Shown here piece after piece: positions 50,750 to 59,334 of a stretch of 64,000 nucleotides of DNA. The stretch lies in the NCBI RefSeq assembly GCF_009828015.1, contig NZ_WTYG01000004.1, positions 248,001 to 312,000 on the forward strand. The letters run 5' to 3'. Made by a program: the position numbers and the translations under genes. This DNA is from Qipengyuania citrea. GTDB lineage: Bacteria; Pseudomonadota; Alphaproteobacteria; Sphingomonadales; Sphingomonadaceae. Position 1 is the stretch's first letter. Each line of letters starts with the position of its first letter. Below the pieces are notes generated by a model, which saw only the letters and a list, made by a program, of their open reading frames with translations, had not been told where the DNA came from and did not search any database.

Positions 50750-51931
50750 ATGCTTGACCAACTCGACGCCCAGTCTCCCGACGCGCTGCTCGCGCTCATC
50801 AAGATGCACGCACAGGACCCGCGCGAGGACAAGATCGACCTCGGCGTCGGCGTCTATCGCACCAATGACGGCGCGACGCCGGTCTTCCGCGCGATCAAGG
50901 CGGCCGAGCAGAAGCTGGTCGATACGCAGGATTCCAAGAGCTATCTCGGGCCCGAAGGCGACACCGGCTTCGTCGATGCGCTCAAGCCTTACATCTTCGG
51001 CAAAGACGCCGCGATGGGTGGCCGCCTGGAAGGGATGCAGACGCCGGGCGGCACCGGCGCGGTGCGGCTCGCAGTCGCGCTGTCGAAGGCGGCGGGCGTG
51101 CAGCGCGTCTATCTCGGCACGCCGAGCTGGCCCAATCACGCGCAGATCCTCGAGGACGTGGGCGTCGAAACCGGCACCTTCCGCCATGCAGCCCCGGACG
51201 GCACGGCCGATATCGACGCGCTGCTCGACGTGATCGCCAATGCGCGCGCCAGCGATGCGGTGCTGCTGCACGGTTGCTGCCACAATCCGACCGGGGTCGA
51301 TTACACTCCCGAGCAATGGGACCGGATCGCGGACGCTCTGGCCGATAGCGGCGTGCTGCCGATCCTCGATGTCGCCTATCACGGCCTCGGCCTGGGGCTG
51401 GAAGAGGATGTCGCGGGCGTCCGCAAGGTGCTGGCCAAGGTGCCCGAAGCGCTGGTGGCCTACAGCTGCGACAAGAACTTCGGTCTCTACCGCGACCGCG
51501 TGGGTGCCTTCTACATGATCGCGAAGAGCGCGGACGATTTGCCCGCGATCACCTCGAACGCCAATGCGCTGGCGCGGGCCAACTGGTCGATGCCGCCCGA
51601 TCACGGCGGCGCGGCGGTGCGCACCGTGCTGCGCGATGACGCGCTGACCGCGACCTGGCTCGACGAGCTGGCCGAGATGCGCGAACGCATGCGCCGCGTG
51701 CGCGAGCGGCTGGCCGCGGCGGACAACGACGTGCCCGGGCTCAATCTCGCGACGCTGGCTCACCAGAACGGCCTGTTTGCAGTGCTGCCGCTGTCGAAGG
51801 ACCAGATCGTCAGCCTGCGCGAGGACCACGGCATCTACATGGCCGGGTCGGGCCGGATCAACGTGGCTGGCCTGCATGAGGGCAACACCGCCAAGTTCAT
51901 CGCCGCGCTGGCAGACGTCACCGGGAACTGA
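50750..51931 (+). CDS. tyrB: aromatic amino acid aminotransferase (AspC/TyrB family)
   Basis: A 393-residue class I PLP enzyme. Early DLGVGVYRTNDGATPV, CHNPTGVD, and the PLP lysine in SCDKNFGLYRDRVG (about residue 243) match the aspartate/aromatic aminotransferase subgroup I-alpha. Substrate choice between aspartate and aromatic amino acids cannot be settled by eye. The stop is 6 bases before the GNAT gene, so they are probably cotranscribed. Confidence 0.92.
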   Translation: MLDQLDAQSPDALLALIKMHAQDPREDKIDLGVGVYRTNDGATPVFRAIKAAEQKLVDTQDSKSYLGPEGDTGFVDALKPYIFGKDAAMGGRLEGMQTPGGTGAVRLAVALSKAAGVQRVYLGTPSWPNHAQILEDVGVETGTFRHAAPDGTADIDALLDVIANARASDAVLLHGCCHNPTGVDYTPEQWDRIADALADSGVLPILDVAYHGLGLGLEEDVAGVRKVLAKVPEALVAYSCDKNFGLYRDRVGAFYMIAKSADDLPAITSNANALARANWSMPPDHGGAAVRTVLRDDALTATWLDELAEMRERMRRVRERLAAADNDVPGLNLATLAHQNGLFAVLPLSKDQIVSLREDHGIYMAGSGRINVAGLHEGNTAKFIAALADVTGN

Positions 51932-51937
51932 ACGGCG

Positions 51938-52477
51938 ATGGATCGCCAGCCGATCCTCGAGACCGAGCGGCTGGTCCTGCGCCCGCTGACCGAGACCGAT
52001 CGCGAAGCGCTTCATGCCATCGCGTCGGACCCGGCGGTGTGGGAACAGCACCCGATCCACGACCGCTGGCGGCGCGAGGTGTTCGACGCCTTTTTCGACA
52101 CCTGTCTGGCCAGCGGGGGCGCGCTGGCCGTGCTCGACCGGCGCGACGAGCGCATGCTCGGCATGACGCGTTTCGACCGGTTCGATCCCGACGAGGGCGG
52201 GGTGGTCGAGATCGGCTGGACCTTCCTGGCGCCGCGCTGCTGGGGCAAGGGCTACAACCCCGAGATGAAGCGCGCCATGCTGGCTCATGCGTTCGCAAGC
52301 GTCGCACTGGTCGAATTCCGCGTCGGCGACACCAACTACCGCTCGCGCAATGCGCTGGAGGCGATCGGCGCGCAGCGCACCACCCGCTACGAACTGGAGA
52401 AGTACCAGGGCAAGCGGGTGATCCATCTGGTGTACGAGATCGACCGCGAAGCTTTCACTGGCGGGCCGCTGGGCTGA
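51938..52477 (+). CDS. GNAT family N-acetyltransferase (RimJ-like)
   Basis: A 179-residue acetyltransferase of the Acetyltransf_3 group: ILETERLVLRPLTETDREALH at the N-terminus, EIGWTFLAPRCWGKGYN at about residues 88-105 containing the acetyl-CoA loop, and NYRSRNALEAIGAQ near 128-141. It likely acetylates an N-terminus or small amine; the substrate is unknown. It follows the aminotransferase gene by 6 bases. Confidence 0.88.
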   Translation: MDRQPILETERLVLRPLTETDREALHAIASDPAVWEQHPIHDRWRREVFDAFFDTCLASGGALAVLDRRDERMLGMTRFDRFDPDEGGVVEIGWTFLAPRCWGKGYNPEMKRAMLAHAFASVALVEFRVGDTNYRSRNALEAIGAQRTTRYELEKYQGKRVIHLVYEIDREAFTGGPLG

Positions 52478-52724
52478 TGTAGGACGAATGTAGGACTGCC
52501 GCCCCCAAGTCCTGTCACATGGACCGCATGTTACACGGTCCAGACGGAAAAAACGGCGGCAGGTGACCGCATCTGCCGAACGGGAGGATCGCAAGGGGCG
52601 AGAGGGCTGCGGCATCCTCCAGCGTTGAGCAGATTTTGCGGGCGTAGGAAAATCGCCACGCTTCGCTTTCCATTCGCCGCCAGTGTGTTTATTGCGAGCG
52701 CTTCTCAAAAGGAGGAATCAATTT
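52478..52724. other. intergenic region with small repeats
   Basis: No gene is seen. It contains a tandem ATGTAGGAC pair near 52477-52497 and an inverted repeat TGGACC-N11-GGTCCA near 52519-52541. The promoter and ribosome site (AAAAGGAGG) of the next gene lie at its right end. Confidence 0.5.
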
Positions 52725-53234
52725 ATGCGTAAACTCGTTCTCGCTTCCGCCCTCTCGGGTGCGATGCTCTCGCTGGCCGCCTGCTCGGGCGCTGCCGACG
52801 AAACGGCCGAGACGACCGACACCGCCGAAGTCGAAACCATCGATGACGCCGCGGCCGCCGAAACCGCCGCCGTGCTCGACGCGAACACGGCCACTGCCGA
52901 ACAGCTCGCCGCGCTCGACGGCGTCAGCGACGAACTGGCTGCCGCGATCGTTGCCGGCCAGCCCTATGCCAGCGTGACCGATCTCAACGCCGCGCTGCTC
53001 GAGACGCTGGGCGAGGATGAAGCCGCACAGGTGCTGGTCGATGTCTTCGTGCCGGTCAATCTGAACAGCGGCACCGAGGAAGAAATCCGCCTCATCCCCG
53101 GCATGACCGACAAGATGGTCCACGAATTCGAGGAATACCGTCCGTATGCCGACATGGGCGTGTTCGATCGCGAAATCGGCAAGTATGTCGACGAAGCCGA
53201 AGTCGAACGGTTCAAGAACTACGTCACTCTCTGA
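52725..53234 (+). CDS. lipoprotein with ComEA-like helix-hairpin-helix repeats
   Basis: A 169-residue protein. The N-terminus MRKLVLASALSGAMLSLAAC carries a lipobox with Cys20. An acidic Thr/Glu/Ala-rich linker (about 22-55) follows, then two helix-hairpin-helix-like units: LDANTATAEQLAALDGVSDELAAAI and VNLNSGTEEEIRLIPGM, the latter resembling ComEA. HhH domains usually bind DNA, but a surface lipoprotein of this class has no proven role. The end overlaps the stop of the convergent MsrQ-like gene. Confidence 0.82.
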   Translation: MRKLVLASALSGAMLSLAACSGAADETAETTDTAEVETIDDAAAAETAAVLDANTATAEQLAALDGVSDELAAAIVAGQPYASVTDLNAALLETLGEDEAAQVLVDVFVPVNLNSGTEEEIRLIPGMTDKMVHEFEEYRPYADMGVFDREIGKYVDEAEVERFKNYVTL

Positions 53235-53806
53235 CGGCGCTGCAGCGCAACCCTGACGATCTCGATCGCGGCCAGGATCCCCACGTGGATCCAGGCCGTG
53301 GTCGGATCGAAGGCCGACCAGACCCAGTGCAGGAAGGTCAGGATCGCGGCGGGATAGACCAGCCGATGCAGCCGTTTCCATGCCCGCTTCATGCGCCGCA
53401 CCGACAGGTCGTTGGACGTCAGCGCCAGCGGCAGGAACAAGGCGAAGGCGGCCCAGCCCGCGACGATATAGCCGCTCGACAATTCGGCCAGCACGAATTC
53501 GGGCGAACCCTTGCGCACCAGGTAGATCGCCGTGTGCAGCGCGGCATAGGCAAAGCTGGCCACGCCGATATCGCGGCGCCGGCGCATCAGCCAGAGCGTC
53601 CAGCTCTGCCGCCGCAGCAGCAACCGCAGCGGGGTGACCGCCAGCGTCGCCATCAGCAGCCAGGCCGCCCAGTCGCCGCTGTCGCCGATCGCGTGGCCAT
53701 AGCCGTAGAGATCGGGCGTGAAGGTCCAGCGTCCGGCGATCCACAGGCCGGGCAGGGCAAGCACCAGCCACAGCAGCGGGCGCGAACCGGCGAAAGCTTT
53801 CAGCAT
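53219..53806 (-). CDS. msrQ: MsrQ-like ferric-reductase-domain membrane protein
   Basis: A 195-residue protein with about six helices. Histidines in FAYAALHTAIYLVRKG and AILTFLHWVW, and the RLHRLVYPAA motif, match MsrQ, the haem subunit that feeds electrons to the periplasmic methionine-sulfoxide reductase MsrP. No msrP lies next to it. It sits 19 bases from ribE (flavin synthesis) in the same direction; that spacing suggests cotranscription after ribE. Confidence 0.85.
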   Translation of the reverse strand: MLKAFAGSRPLLWLVLALPGLWIAGRWTFTPDLYGYGHAIGDSGDWAAWLLMATLAVTPLRLLLRRQSWTLWLMRRRRDIGVASFAYAALHTAIYLVRKGSPEFVLAELSSGYIVAGWAAFALFLPLALTSNDLSVRRMKRAWKRLHRLVYPAAILTFLHWVWSAFDPTTAWIHVGILAAIEIVRVALQRRQRVT

Positions 53807-53825
53807 TGTCTTGTCGGTACCCGTA

Positions 53826-54443
53826 TCAGCCGGCGAGGCTCTGCATCCGCTTGAGATAGCGTGCGAGCACGTCGATCTCGAGATTGACCGTATCGCCTTC
53901 GGACAGGTCGCCCAGCGTGGTCACTTCGCCCGTATGGGGGATGATGTTGAGCGCGAAGCGTACTTCGCCGCCGGGTTCGTCCTCGACCTCGTTCACGGTC
54001 AGCGAAACGCCGTCGATGGTGATCGACCCCTTTTCCGCGACGAACGGGGCAATGTCCGCACCAGCGAGGATTTCGAGCCGGGTGGACCCGCCGATATCCT
54101 CGGCCAGCACCACGCTGCCCACCGCATCGACATGACCGGTGACCAGATGGCCGCCCAGTTCATCGCCCAGCCGCAGCGCCGGTTCGAGATTGAGCCGGCG
54201 GTCCGCATGCCACTGGTCCTGCGCCGTGCGGCTGACGGTCTCGCCCGAGACGTCGACCGCGAACCAGGCATCGCCTTCCTCGCCGCCCTTTTCGACAACG
54301 GTCAGGCAGACGCCCGAACAGGCGATCGAGGCGCCGATATCGATGCCCGCCGGGTCCCACGGACAGGCCACAGTGACCCGCAGGTCGCCCTTGTCCTCTG
54401 CCGTGGTGATGGTGCCGATGGCGGTGACGATCCCGGTGAACAT
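53826..54443 (-). CDS. ribE: riboflavin synthase alpha subunit
   Basis: A 205-residue enzyme made of two lumazine-binding repeats. It starts MFTGIVTAIG, the invariant N-terminus; the repeats carry GVCLTV (about residue 45) with GHLVTGHVD, and GVSLTVNEV (about 146) with IPHT. It converts two 6,7-dimethyl-8-ribityllumazine molecules into riboflavin. It follows ribD by 13 bases. No FMN riboswitch is visible upstream. Confidence 0.96.
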   Translation of the reverse strand: MFTGIVTAIGTITTAEDKGDLRVTVACPWDPAGIDIGASIACSGVCLTVVEKGGEEGDAWFAVDVSGETVSRTAQDQWHADRRLNLEPALRLGDELGGHLVTGHVDAVGSVVLAEDIGGSTRLEILAGADIAPFVAEKGSITIDGVSLTVNEVEDEPGGEVRFALNIIPHTGEVTTLGDLSEGDTVNLEIDVLARYLKRMQSLAG

Positions 54444-54456
54444 GCGTACTCCCTGA

Positions 54457-55428
54457 TTACCGCAGGCGGCTGTAGGCGGCGAAGCTGTCGCTGCCAAGCT
54501 GGCGTCGTTCGGCCAGCGCCCAGCGCCCGTGTGCGTCGTCCAGCCGTTCGAGCCCGATATCGGCGACCGCGCCGCGCCCGGCCCCGACGATGATCGGCGC
54601 GCGGTAGATTTCCAGCCGGTCGACGAGATCGGCGGCGAGGAAGCTGGCCGCGACATTCGCCCCTGCTTCGACATAGAGATACAGCGCTTCGAGCTGGGCG
54701 ACCTGCTCCGGCCGGTTGATGATCGTGACGCCGTCGGGCGCGACGCCCCGCGACAGCACCACCCGCTGCGGGCTGCGCTCGCCCAGTCCGGGCAGCCGCA
54801 CGTCGAGGCTGGGCCGGTCGGCGCGCCAGGTGCCCCCGCCGACCAGGATCGCATCGGCCATCGCGCGCCGCGCGTGGACATGCGCGCGCGCCTGCGGCCC
54901 CGTGATCCACTGGCTTTCGCCGCCGGCCATGGCGATGCAGCCATCGAGCGACATGGCGATCTTCATCGTGACATGCGGCCGGTCATGGCGGGTGCGGGTG
55001 AGATAGCCCGCAAGGCTGGCCTCGGCTGCAGGGGAGCGCAGCAGCCCGGCCTCGATCCCGGCATGGCGCAGGCGCGCCAGCCCGTCGCCCGCAGTGCGCG
55101 GGTCGGGATCCTCGACCCCGGCGACGACGCGGGCCACTCCTGCTTCGACCAGCAGGTCGCTGCAGGCCGGACCGCGCGGCGAGCGGTGGGCGCAGGGTTC
55201 CAGCGTGACATAGGCGGTGGCCCCGCGCGCTTCCTTGCCCGCCTGCGCCAGCGCGGCGGCTTCGGCATGGGGGCGTCCGCCCGCAGCAGTCCAGCCGCGC
55301 CCGACCACGCGGTCGCCCTGCAGCAGAATGCATCCCACGCCCGGATTGGGATAGCTGGCGGGGCGGGCGCGCGTGCTCAGCCGCGCGGCCGCATCAAGCC
55401 AGCGCGTGTCACTCGCCGCTGTCGTCAA
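54457..55428 (-). CDS. ribD: bifunctional diaminohydroxyphosphoribosylaminopyrimidine deaminase/reductase
   Basis: A 323-residue enzyme. The N-terminal deaminase carries the zinc motif HAEAAAL and EPCAHRSPRGPAC (about residues 54-88); the C-terminal reductase (about 150-323) starts with VTMKIAMSLDG and holds VGGGTWRADRPSL. It catalyses the second and third steps of riboflavin synthesis. The start is a TTG overlapping the upstream gene by 20 bases, with only a weak ribosome site; translational coupling would explain this. Confidence 0.93.
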   Translation of the reverse strand: MTTAASDTRWLDAAARLSTRARPASYPNPGVGCILLQGDRVVGRGWTAAGGRPHAEAAALAQAGKEARGATAYVTLEPCAHRSPRGPACSDLLVEAGVARVVAGVEDPDPRTAGDGLARLRHAGIEAGLLRSPAAEASLAGYLTRTRHDRPHVTMKIAMSLDGCIAMAGGESQWITGPQARAHVHARRAMADAILVGGGTWRADRPSLDVRLPGLGERSPQRVVLSRGVAPDGVTIINRPEQVAQLEALYLYVEAGANVAASFLAADLVDRLEIYRAPIIVGAGRGAVADIGLERLDDAHGRWALAERRQLGSDSFAAYSRLR

Positions 55429-55864
55429 CCGCCGTGCCCGCTGGGTAGAGTTCGCGCCGCCGCGCTTCGGCTTCCGCTTCTTCGCGGGCGCGTTCGATGG
55501 CCGCTTCGCGTTCCATCGCCTCGACGTCGAGCCCGGTTGCGCGGCCGAGTGCCTTGTAGGCTTCGATCCTGCGCGCCTCCAGTTCGGCCAGCTCGGCCTC
55601 GCGCGCTTCCTTGCGCTGCTGGTTGGCGATGTTCGACTGGCGGATTTCCTCGTCGGTGCGCCCTTCGGCGAAGGTCGAGATATAGGTGACCTTGGGCGCG
55701 TCGGGCGGGCGAAAATGCGATTCCTTCGTCAGCATGGCCAGCCCGGTCAGCGGGATGGCGAGGGACAACGCGAGAAACGGCCAGCGATAGGGCCGCGGTT
55801 CGCGAATATAGTCCCACAGGTCGGCGAACCCGGCCTTGGCATCGAAGCGAGATTTGAAGCGCAT
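55409..55864 (-). CDS. conserved hypothetical single-pass membrane protein
   Basis: A 151-residue protein: a cytoplasmic N-terminus (MRFKSRFDAKAGFADLWDYIREPRPYRWP), one helix at about residues 30-47, then a long Glu/Arg/Ala-rich helical region likely forming a coiled coil (about 75-140). I place the start at the ATG at 55864; a GTG six codons upstream is possible. It overlaps ribD. I do not recognise a characterised family; similar proteins occur in sphingomonads. Confidence 0.75.
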   Translation of the reverse strand: MRFKSRFDAKAGFADLWDYIREPRPYRWPFLALSLAIPLTGLAMLTKESHFRPPDAPKVTYISTFAEGRTDEEIRQSNIANQQRKEAREAELAELEARRIEAYKALGRATGLDVEAMEREAAIERAREEAEAEARRRELYPAGTAVDDSGE

Positions 55865-55906
55865 GCGGCGCAAGATAGGCACTTTCGCGGGCCCGCGCCA
55901 GTGGGG

Positions 55907-56629
55907 CTAGTCGAAGGCGGCGTAGAGCTCGCGCCCATGCGCTGAGAGCCAGCGATTGGCCTGCGCGATATGGCCTTCGTACAGCCGGGCGAGCAAGGCG
56001 TGGAACGCGGGCGAATGGTCGAAATGAACCAGATGCGCGACCTCGTGCGCGACCACCGAACGGCGAATCGCATCGGGCGCCTGCACCAGCCGCCAGTTGA
56101 GCCGCAGCACGCCTTCGGACGAGCAGCTGCCCCAACGCTTGCGCGCCCGGCTCAGCCTGACCGGCGCGGGAGCGAGCTGGCCGCGCGCGCAATAGTCCGC
56201 CGCATCTTCGGCGAACAGGCGCAGCGATTCCTGTTCGAGCCAGCGCTGGAGCCGCCTGGCAAGCGTGTCGTGCGGTCCGCCCAGCGTCAGCCTGCCGCCA
56301 TCCAGCCGCGGGCTGCGCGGTGCATCGCCGCGCCAGTCGACGGCGAGCTCGCGACCGCGGTACAGCAGCCGCCCCTCACCCGCCGGATCGCGCTTGGGCG
56401 GGATCTTGGCGAGCTGCGCGGCGAGCCAGTCGCGCCGCGCATGGGCGAAGGCAGTCGCTTCGGCGCTGCGCGCCCAGTGCGGCAGGGTGATCCGCACCGC
56501 GCTGCCATCCGCTGCCAGCCGCAGCGTCAGCCGCCGCGCCCGCCGGTGGCGGGTTATCTCGATCGGAAGCGTGCGATCGCCGAGCTCGATCACCGGCTCC
56601 AGCGCGTCGCGGCGGAGCCAGTCGATCAC
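55907..56629 (-). CDS. YgjP-like zinc metallopeptidase (DUF45, SprT-like)
   Basis: A 240-residue protein with the zinc motif HEVAHLVHFDHSPAF (about residues 193-207), preceded by KRWGSCSS, the signature of the YgjP/M48-related DUF45 family. An N-terminal beta-rich domain (RRARRLTLRL) is typical. It probably acts in the cytoplasm on an unknown protein substrate. Its ATG overlaps the end of the YcgN-like gene (4 bases). Confidence 0.9.
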   Translation of the reverse strand: MIDWLRRDALEPVIELGDRTLPIEITRHRRARRLTLRLAADGSAVRITLPHWARSAEATAFAHARRDWLAAQLAKIPPKRDPAGEGRLLYRGRELAVDWRGDAPRSPRLDGGRLTLGGPHDTLARRLQRWLEQESLRLFAEDAADYCARGQLAPAPVRLSRARKRWGSCSSEGVLRLNWRLVQAPDAIRRSVVAHEVAHLVHFDHSPAFHALLARLYEGHIAQANRWLSAHGRELYAAFD

Positions 56630-57102
56630 GTGGCACCGCCTTCGTCGTCGTCCGGCCCGTCACCGTCGCCCCAGTCGACCACATGGTGTTCCAGCGGACC
56701 CGCCTCGTCTTCGCGCACGACGCGCCCGGCCACCGATACGCCGGCCCGGACCACGCCCTTGCGGTCGCCGCTCAGCAGGTAGTGCCAGCGCGGTAGCGGC
56801 TGCCCGTCTGCGCGGCGGCGATAGGCGCAGGTCGCCGGCAGCCAGGTGACATCCTCGACGATGCGCAGCGTCAGCCGCAGGCAATCGGGGACGAAGGACT
56901 TGCGATGCTTGTAATCGGTACACTGCGCGGTCTGCGGATCGAGCAGCGTGCACGCCACATTGGTGTGCTCGATCTCGCCCGTGTCCTCATATTCGACCTT
57001 ATGCAGGCAGCAGCGCCCGCAGCCGTCGCACAGCGCTTCCCATTCCTCGGTGGTGAGATCGGCCAGCGGCCGTTCCCAGAACCGGTCCCTCAGCGCACCC
57101 AT
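56626..57102 (-). CDS. YcgN/UPF0153-like cysteine-cluster protein
   Basis: A 158-residue protein with the cysteine cluster LCDGCGRCC at about residues 23-31, followed by further cysteines in NVACTLLD, AQCTDY and PDCLRL: the metal-binding pattern of YkgJ/YcgN proteins. FWERPLADLTTEEWEALCDGC is the usual N-terminus. The function is unknown; zinc or iron-sulfur binding is likely. It overlaps the end of the SCO1 gene by 13 bases. Confidence 0.9.
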   Translation of the reverse strand: MGALRDRFWERPLADLTTEEWEALCDGCGRCCLHKVEYEDTGEIEHTNVACTLLDPQTAQCTDYKHRKSFVPDCLRLTLRIVEDVTWLPATCAYRRRADGQPLPRWHYLLSGDRKGVVRAGVSVAGRVVREDEAGPLEHHVVDWGDGDGPDDDEGGAT

Positions 57103-57689
57103 TTGTCCAGTTCCGCGGCAACCGCTTCGGGGCCCTGGTCGGTCGGCAGCATGGCCAGCGGCTCGCCATCGGGGCCGAACAGGTAGGTGATGTTGGTATG
57201 CCCGACCAGATAGCCGCCCGCCTCGTTGGGTTCCTCGATCGAATAGACCGCGGCGAAGGCTTCGGTCACCGCGTCGATCTGTTCCTTGGTGCCGGTCATG
57301 CCGACCAGGCGGGGGTGGAAGCTGTCGGTGAATTCGGCGAGCACCGCGGGGGTGTCGCGGGCGGGGTCGACGCTGACGAACAGCGGCTGGATCTGCGCGC
57401 CCAGCTCGGGATTGGCCTGTTCGAAGGCCTTGAGGCCGGCCATCGCGCGCTGCGTATCGACCGGGCAGACGTCGGGGCAATAGGTGTAGCCGAAGTAGAG
57501 CGTGCGGTACTGGCCGTCGAAGTCGCTCCAGCTGACGGGATCGCCGTCCTCGCCGGTCAGCGTGAATTCGGCGCCGATCGCGGCACCGGCCAGCGGCGGC
57601 TGTTCGGGCGGGGCATCCTGGCAGGCGGCGAGGGCGAGCAGGGCGGCGACAAGCGGGGCGGAGTTGCGTAGCATGGTGTCACGGTTCAT
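57090..57689 (-). CDS. SCO1/SenC copper chaperone, lipoprotein
   Basis: A 199-residue thioredoxin-fold protein. LLALAACQ is a lipobox with Cys23; CPDVCP (about residues 71-76) and a later His in VGHTNITYLFG form the copper site. SCO proteins deliver copper to the CuA centre of cytochrome c oxidase. It is first of a minus-strand run toward the YcgN-like and YgjP-like genes, and divergent from the ankyrin gene. Confidence 0.93.
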   Translation of the reverse strand: MNRDTMLRNSAPLVAALLALAACQDAPPEQPPLAGAAIGAEFTLTGEDGDPVSWSDFDGQYRTLYFGYTYCPDVCPVDTQRAMAGLKAFEQANPELGAQIQPLFVSVDPARDTPAVLAEFTDSFHPRLVGMTGTKEQIDAVTEAFAAVYSIEEPNEAGGYLVGHTNITYLFGPDGEPLAMLPTDQGPEAVAAELDKWVR

Positions 57690-57757
57690 GGTCTGCTAAC
57701 CCGCGCTCGGCAAGGGCGAGTCAGCCAATGAACTGCGAAAAAATAGGGGCTCCGACG

Positions 57758-58363
57758 GTGAAACGGTTCGCGAAATACACTCTTCTGGCAGCGCTGGCGG
57801 GATCGCTGGTCGCCGGGCCGGTCCATGCCCAGGCGCAGCGCGACGGGTACAAGTTCCTCGATGCTGTTAAGGAACGCAACGGGACCGAAGCCACGCAGCT
57901 CCTGTCCGAACCCGGCAACGTGCTGGTCAATTCGCGCGACATCACCAGCGGCGAGACCGCGCTGCACATCGTCACCCAGCGGCGCGATCCCGTCTGGCTG
58001 CGGTTCTTGCTGGCCAAGGGCGCCAATCCCAATATCGCTGACCGCAAGGGCGCCACGCCGCTGCAGCTTGCCGCGCAGCTCGGCTTTGTCGAAGGCGTCG
58101 AGATCCTCGCCGAACGCGGGGCCGCGGTCGATGTCCCCAACAGCACCGGCGAAACGCCGCTGATCGCCGCCGTGCACCGCCGCGACGGACCGCTGGTGCG
58201 GCTGTTGATCGCCGAGGGAGCCGATGCCGACCGGGCCGACAATTCGGGCCGCACCGCGCGCGACTATGCGCGGCTGATGGGCGCGCGTTCCGGTCTGCTC
58301 CAGGAAATCGAACGCGCCGAAGCCGATCGCGGCGAACAGACCGAAACCTACGGACCGAATTGA
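57758..58363 (+). CDS. secreted ankyrin-repeat protein
   Basis: A 201-residue protein with a signal peptide (KRFAKYTLLAALAGSLVAGPVHAQ) and four ankyrin repeats (SGETALHIVTQRRD, KGATPLQLAAQLGF, TGETPLIAAVHRRD, SGRTARDYARLMGA). The GTG at 57758 is chosen because it places the signal directly at the N-terminus with AGGGG upstream; an ATG at 57728 is also in frame. The periplasmic binding partner is unknown. It precedes coq9 by 3 bases. Confidence 0.85.
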   Translation: MKRFAKYTLLAALAGSLVAGPVHAQAQRDGYKFLDAVKERNGTEATQLLSEPGNVLVNSRDITSGETALHIVTQRRDPVWLRFLLAKGANPNIADRKGATPLQLAAQLGFVEGVEILAERGAAVDVPNSTGETPLIAAVHRRDGPLVRLLIAEGADADRADNSGRTARDYARLMGARSGLLQEIERAEADRGEQTETYGPN

Positions 58364-58366
58364 ACC

Positions 58367-59026
58367 ATGGACGTTGCCGACCTCACGCTCGACGAATTGC
58401 GGCTCGCGCTGGCGCCCGGCATTGCCGATGCGGCGGTGTTCGACGGCTGGAGCGATGCCGCGCTGGAAATGGCCGCCGACCAGCTCGGCGCAGACCGAGA
58501 TGTCGCGCGGCTCGCGTTCAAGGACGAAGGCGCGATGGGCATGATCTGCGCCTGGATCGAAACGATCGACCGGCAGATGGTGCTCGACCTGCCGCCCGAG
58601 AAACTTGCGGGCATGAAGATCCGCGAACGCATCCGCGCGCTGGTGCAATACCGGCTCGATGCGGTGGCCGGGCAGGAAGAATCCCTGCGCCGCGCGCTGG
58701 CGATCATGGCCATGCCGCAGAACGCACCGCGCGCGCTCAAGACCGGTTGGAACAGCGCCGATGTGATGTGGCGGCTCGCGGGCGATACGGCGACCGATTA
58801 CAACCACTACACCAAGCGCGCGATCCTTGCCTCGATCTACGGCGCGACGCTGACGGTGTTCATCGCCGACGAAAGCGACGGCAAGGCCGACACCGCGGCA
58901 TTTCTCGAGCGGCGGATCGACGGGGTGATGAAGTTCGAGAAGGCCAAGGCCAAATGGTTCGGTCCCGAGCGCGAGACCTTCAGCGTAACGCGCTTTCTCG
59001 GCCGGTTGCGCTACCCCGCCAGATAG
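58367..59026 (+). CDS. coq9: COQ9 family protein (ubiquinone biosynthesis)
   Basis: A 219-residue helical protein with a TetR-like fold. TLDELRLALAPGIADAAVFDGWS at the N-terminus and WNSADVMWRLAGDTATDYNHYTKRAILASIY (condensed here) at about residues 127-160 form the lipid-binding COQ9 core. It is needed for ubiquinone synthesis by presenting intermediates to hydroxylases. It is cotranscribed with the ankyrin gene (3-base gap). Confidence 0.92.
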   Translation: MDVADLTLDELRLALAPGIADAAVFDGWSDAALEMAADQLGADRDVARLAFKDEGAMGMICAWIETIDRQMVLDLPPEKLAGMKIRERIRALVQYRLDAVAGQEESLRRALAIMAMPQNAPRALKTGWNSADVMWRLAGDTATDYNHYTKRAILASIYGATLTVFIADESDGKADTAAFLERRIDGVMKFEKAKAKWFGPERETFSVTRFLGRLRYPAR

Positions 59027-59048
59027 GCCCGCGCAAACAGCGCGCTAT

Positions 59049-59063
59049 TGATAACCGGTTGCA
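59049..59063 (+). promoter_or_regulatory. weak Fur-like box before feoA
   Basis: TGATAACCGGTTGCA agrees with 10 of 14 informative positions of the 7-1-7 Fur consensus, with a strong left half. It lies 32 bases before feoA, an expected Fur target. It is weaker than the site at 9433. Confidence 0.35.
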
Positions 59064-59094
59064 ACAAGCGCGCAGTTCTGACAGTGCGGCGCGC

Positions 59095-59334
59095 ATGACG
59101 CTGGACGGGTTTGAAAACGGCAGGACCGCGCGAATCGTGGCGGTTGACTGGGCCTCCTTGGACGAGAGCGAAGGCAAGCGCCTGAAGGCGTTGGGCATCG
59201 ACGAAGGCGTCGAGGTCGCGGTGACGCGGCGCGGCGTTTTCGGGACCCGCGACCCGCTGGCGGTGCGCGTCGGCCGGATGACCATCGCACTGCGCCGCAG
59301 CCACGCGCTGGCGATCGAGGTGGAACCCGTATGA
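59095..59334 (+). CDS. feoA: FeoA ferrous iron transport protein
   Basis: A 79-residue SH3-like protein (RIVAVDWASLDESEGKRLKALGIDEG pattern, RVGRMTIALRRSHALAIEV end). It assists FeoB in ferrous iron uptake. The ATG at 59095 starts the recognised domain, and the stop overlaps the feoB start (ATGA). Confidence 0.92.
   Translation: MTLDGFENGRTARIVAVDWASLDESEGKRLKALGIDEGVEVAVTRRGVFGTRDPLAVRVGRMTIALRRSHALAIEVEPV

Noticed and set aside
49592..52708. 1038-codon minus-strand open frame
   Set aside because: It is antisense to eipA, the aminotransferase and the GNAT gene, which have clear family motifs. Its product is low-complexity and Arg/Asp/Gly-rich, as expected from the opposite strand of GC-rich genes.
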